Assembly: GCA_965153455.1 (NCBI GenBank)
Contig: OZ234499.1
Span: forward strand, 15,062,271-15,126,270
Direction: 5' to 3'
Origin: Sphagnum compactum
Taxonomy: Eukaryota > Bryophyta > Sphagnopsida > Sphagnales
Length of the DNA: 64,000 nucleotides
The number at the start of each line of letters is the position of its first letter. Position 1 is the first letter of the stretch. A program made the position numbers and the translations under genes. Positions 61,694-64,000 of the stretch are shown here, in pieces. A model generated the notes under the pieces. The model was not told the DNA's origin. It saw nothing but the letters and a program-made list of their open reading frames with translations, and searched no databases.

Positions 61694-63538
61694 GAAAATA
61701 ATTTTTTAAAAAATTAAATTAATGTGCACCATCCTAGTTTATGTTGCACAATTTGAATTGCAGGTTTTTGTAGGTGTATTTGGAAACATAAATTTTTATC
61801 ATCATTCCAATTTATTTATTTTTTAAACACATATTTTGTCACACACACAAAAAAAAAGAATAGTATTATTAAAAGAGTGCAATCCAAACCCTAACACTTC
61901 AATCACCAAACAAAGCCTTGTGTGACATCTCACATTATGAAAAATATTTTTTCATGTTATAGCATTGTGAATAAAATGACTAAAATAGGTACTCACCCAA
62001 TGTGACTAATTTGAGTATTATTTTTCCATTTGGTGAATGTACTATTTGATTGACTATTAAAAAAACTCATTGTTTGTTATGAGAAAGTTCATTCATGATT
62101 CCAATCAAATTCAACGCAATCTATTATGCATGGAGTATTCAACACTTACATGTGCATATTGTGGGTATAGTGTTGTGATGGGAACATGACATTCCAAATG
62201 TGATCTAGACTACAATTTGTACACAAGTGCCAAGATATGTAACTAAAAATATTTCTAGTTTTGTTGCTTCATGTGCCAAGTTTATGTTTTTCCCTTTTTG
62301 TTTTCCAAAGACTAGGACAATCAATTCAATCTTTTATGATAGTCGTGGAACCATATTAACCTTGTTCATCTCAACATGATGGGAAATATCGTCCAAAAAA
62401 TCATTGTGCAACCCAACAATCAAGTTTCATTTGAGAAACCTATTTTGTATATAAATTCACCCACAATGCAAAGGTTTGCAATTTGGAGCAAAAGAAATCA
62501 AAATTGGAGAATTGAATAATCAATGATAATTCAACAAATTTGAACATATCATAATAATTTAAAAATGGTGGATACTTTCCCAACTCCTACAATGACAATT
62601 GCACAAGATTTTCATTTAAATGATGTGCACCATCAATCCCATGTTGGAGCTTAATACAATGTCCAAAAGACCTTCAATATTTTTCCTTGCCTACTTTTAA
62701 AACGTATTTGTTACTACAATACGTGCACCAAACAAATTTGCATCAAAGGCCTTAAAATTGCCGTGTCCACACTTCTTCAAGTCATTCTTCCTTCTCAAAC
62801 CAATTGAATTCCCCTCTCACCACACATGCACATCAATTCTTTCTTAATATTGATACTACTCTCCATAACACATCACTTAATACACAAGATCAAATCGTGT
62901 CCAATTTTTGTTTTCAAATTTATCTCAATGATTGGGCTTGACCCAATAAACCAATTTCCTTATTGTAGGCAAATAACCTTGTAAAACTCATCACACATTT
63001 TGTATTGTAGGGTCCTTTACACATTTACATGTGCTTAGTTTAGTCAACATGTGTTTTCTGTCACAACAAGATACATATCTCAAGGACAAACATTGTTTTT
63101 CAACTTTTGAAACACAAGTTGGCAAAGAAAGAGAACTTAAGGCAAAAGATATGGGATAAAGTGTGATGCTATCAAGAACATATTAGGAACTTGGGGAAAG
63201 TATTGGGAACAAAGTAAATAATTGTTGGGTATTTGATGGAATGATATGGAACACATTGGGAAAACCAATTTCCAAAACATCCCATTCCCCCCCCCTTTCA
63301 CCAAATGAAAAGAATTAAGCCTCTTGGGTGCATGTTGCCTCACCTCATTAGTTGCCGAAAATTTCTATCTCTACTTGTGTTTATCACCATTTTTCACCCA
63401 GGCTAATGGCATGGCATCAATAGTGAGGACATAATGAGCACCAATTCAATTACAAGGAAAGTCATCCTCTACTACAATATTATGTTAGGGACATGTTGGG
63501 GAAATTAGGATTCCTACTTTAAATTGGTTGGTGTAAAA
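61694..63538. other. AT-rich desert
   Basis: No gene or RNA recognised. A C run of nine lies near 63286-63294. The 63137-63343 minus-strand frame is unrecognised. Confidence 0.55.
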
Positions 63539-63660
63539 GATGGATGAAACAAATCCTGACAAATCACAAAACCAACCTTTCTTTGGCATAATTGGGAGGT
63601 GTAAGACAAATCTTGGTAAATCATAATATCAACTTTCTTTGGCAAAATTGGGAGGTGTGA
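63539..63660. repeat. Tandem duplication, about 60-bp unit, 2 copies
   Basis: AAATCCTGACAAATCAC to CTTTCTTTGGCATAATTGGG, then AGGTGTAAGAC, is followed by AAATCTTGGTAAATCAT to CTTTCTTTGGCAAAATTGGG, then AGGTGTGAG. The two copies are clearly related and diverged. Confidence 0.75.
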
Positions 63661-64000
63661 GAAATTCCCTTAGTTGGTTTAAACCTTTGTTAGCTTTGCC
63701 CCGAAAAAAGGGGCTTTGCATAGGATTTAGGATACAATTTTGGCTTCAATTGGGGATTGATATGTAAACACTATGTTGGAGAACTAGCTAAACTCTAGAC
63801 AATTGTTTTCTATATGAAATTCTTTTTGGAGTCAAATTATCTAACCAATGTTACACAATTGCAATATCTTTCATGATTTTGTTTCAAACTTGCTATAGAG
63901 ATCACTTATTTAGCCATTACACAATGAGTGGAGTGTTTAGTGTTTACATGAGTAGGAAGAAATGACAACAATTCAAATGTCTTGACAACCATGATTTTAA
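63661..64000. other. AT-rich sequence, no gene seen
   Basis: Nothing supportable was found to the end of the window. Confidence 0.6.

Overview
The window looks like nuclear DNA of a land plant, probably a non-seed plant such as a bryophyte or a lycophyte. The evidence is three split genes with GT-AG introns whose closest known forms are plant proteins, a plant telomere-type (TTTAGGG) stretch, telobox motifs, and a very AT-rich, CpG-poor background. The species cannot be named from sequence alone. Only about one fifth of the window is genic.

Three genes can be modelled with confidence, all on the minus strand. (1) EMC1, 28694-34398, has 12 exons and encodes about 1004 residues: subunit 1 of the ER membrane protein complex that inserts membrane proteins. 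(2) A MIC19/CHCHD3-like twin CX9C protein, about 49550-51698, is predicted to act in the mitochondrial MICOS complex. (3) A LEA_2 (NDR1/HIN1-like) single-pass membrane protein, 54010-56646, has 3 exons and 333 residues. A fourth, weaker candidate is a small single-pass membrane protein at 22146-22517 (minus). A broken, unidentified protein-coding relic lies at about 4195-5845 (plus). The genes share no obvious pathway and do not form an operon; each has its own upstream region.

Layout: 1-4190 holds tandem repeats (92-bp and about 57-bp units) and simple repeats. 4195-5845 is the coding relic. 5846-22145 is mostly AT-rich desert with a short interstitial telomeric repeat. 22146-23560 is the small membrane gene and a more CpG-rich flank with an inverted repeat. 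23562-28045 is desert ending in a cluster of four copies of a dispersed repeat. 28046-34735 is EMC1, with a 42-bp telobox-bearing tandem array just upstream. 34736-40020 is very AT-rich, with a T-rich tract and a 52-bp array. 40021-46262 is an island with clearly more CpG and a tRNA-like B-box sequence. 46263-49327 is AT-rich desert passing into the MIC19 3' flank. 49550-57700 holds the MIC19-like and LEA_2 genes and their flanks, with a perfect 18-bp hairpin between them. 57700-64000 is desert with short repeats.

The most interesting non-genic signal is an apparently undescribed dispersed repeat family. Its core is ATTTGGCTAA, then about 20-35 bases, then CTACATCACAAAATTG. It occurs at least seven times, in both orientations, across the window. 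No phage, plasmid, CRISPR or other prokaryotic defence system is present.
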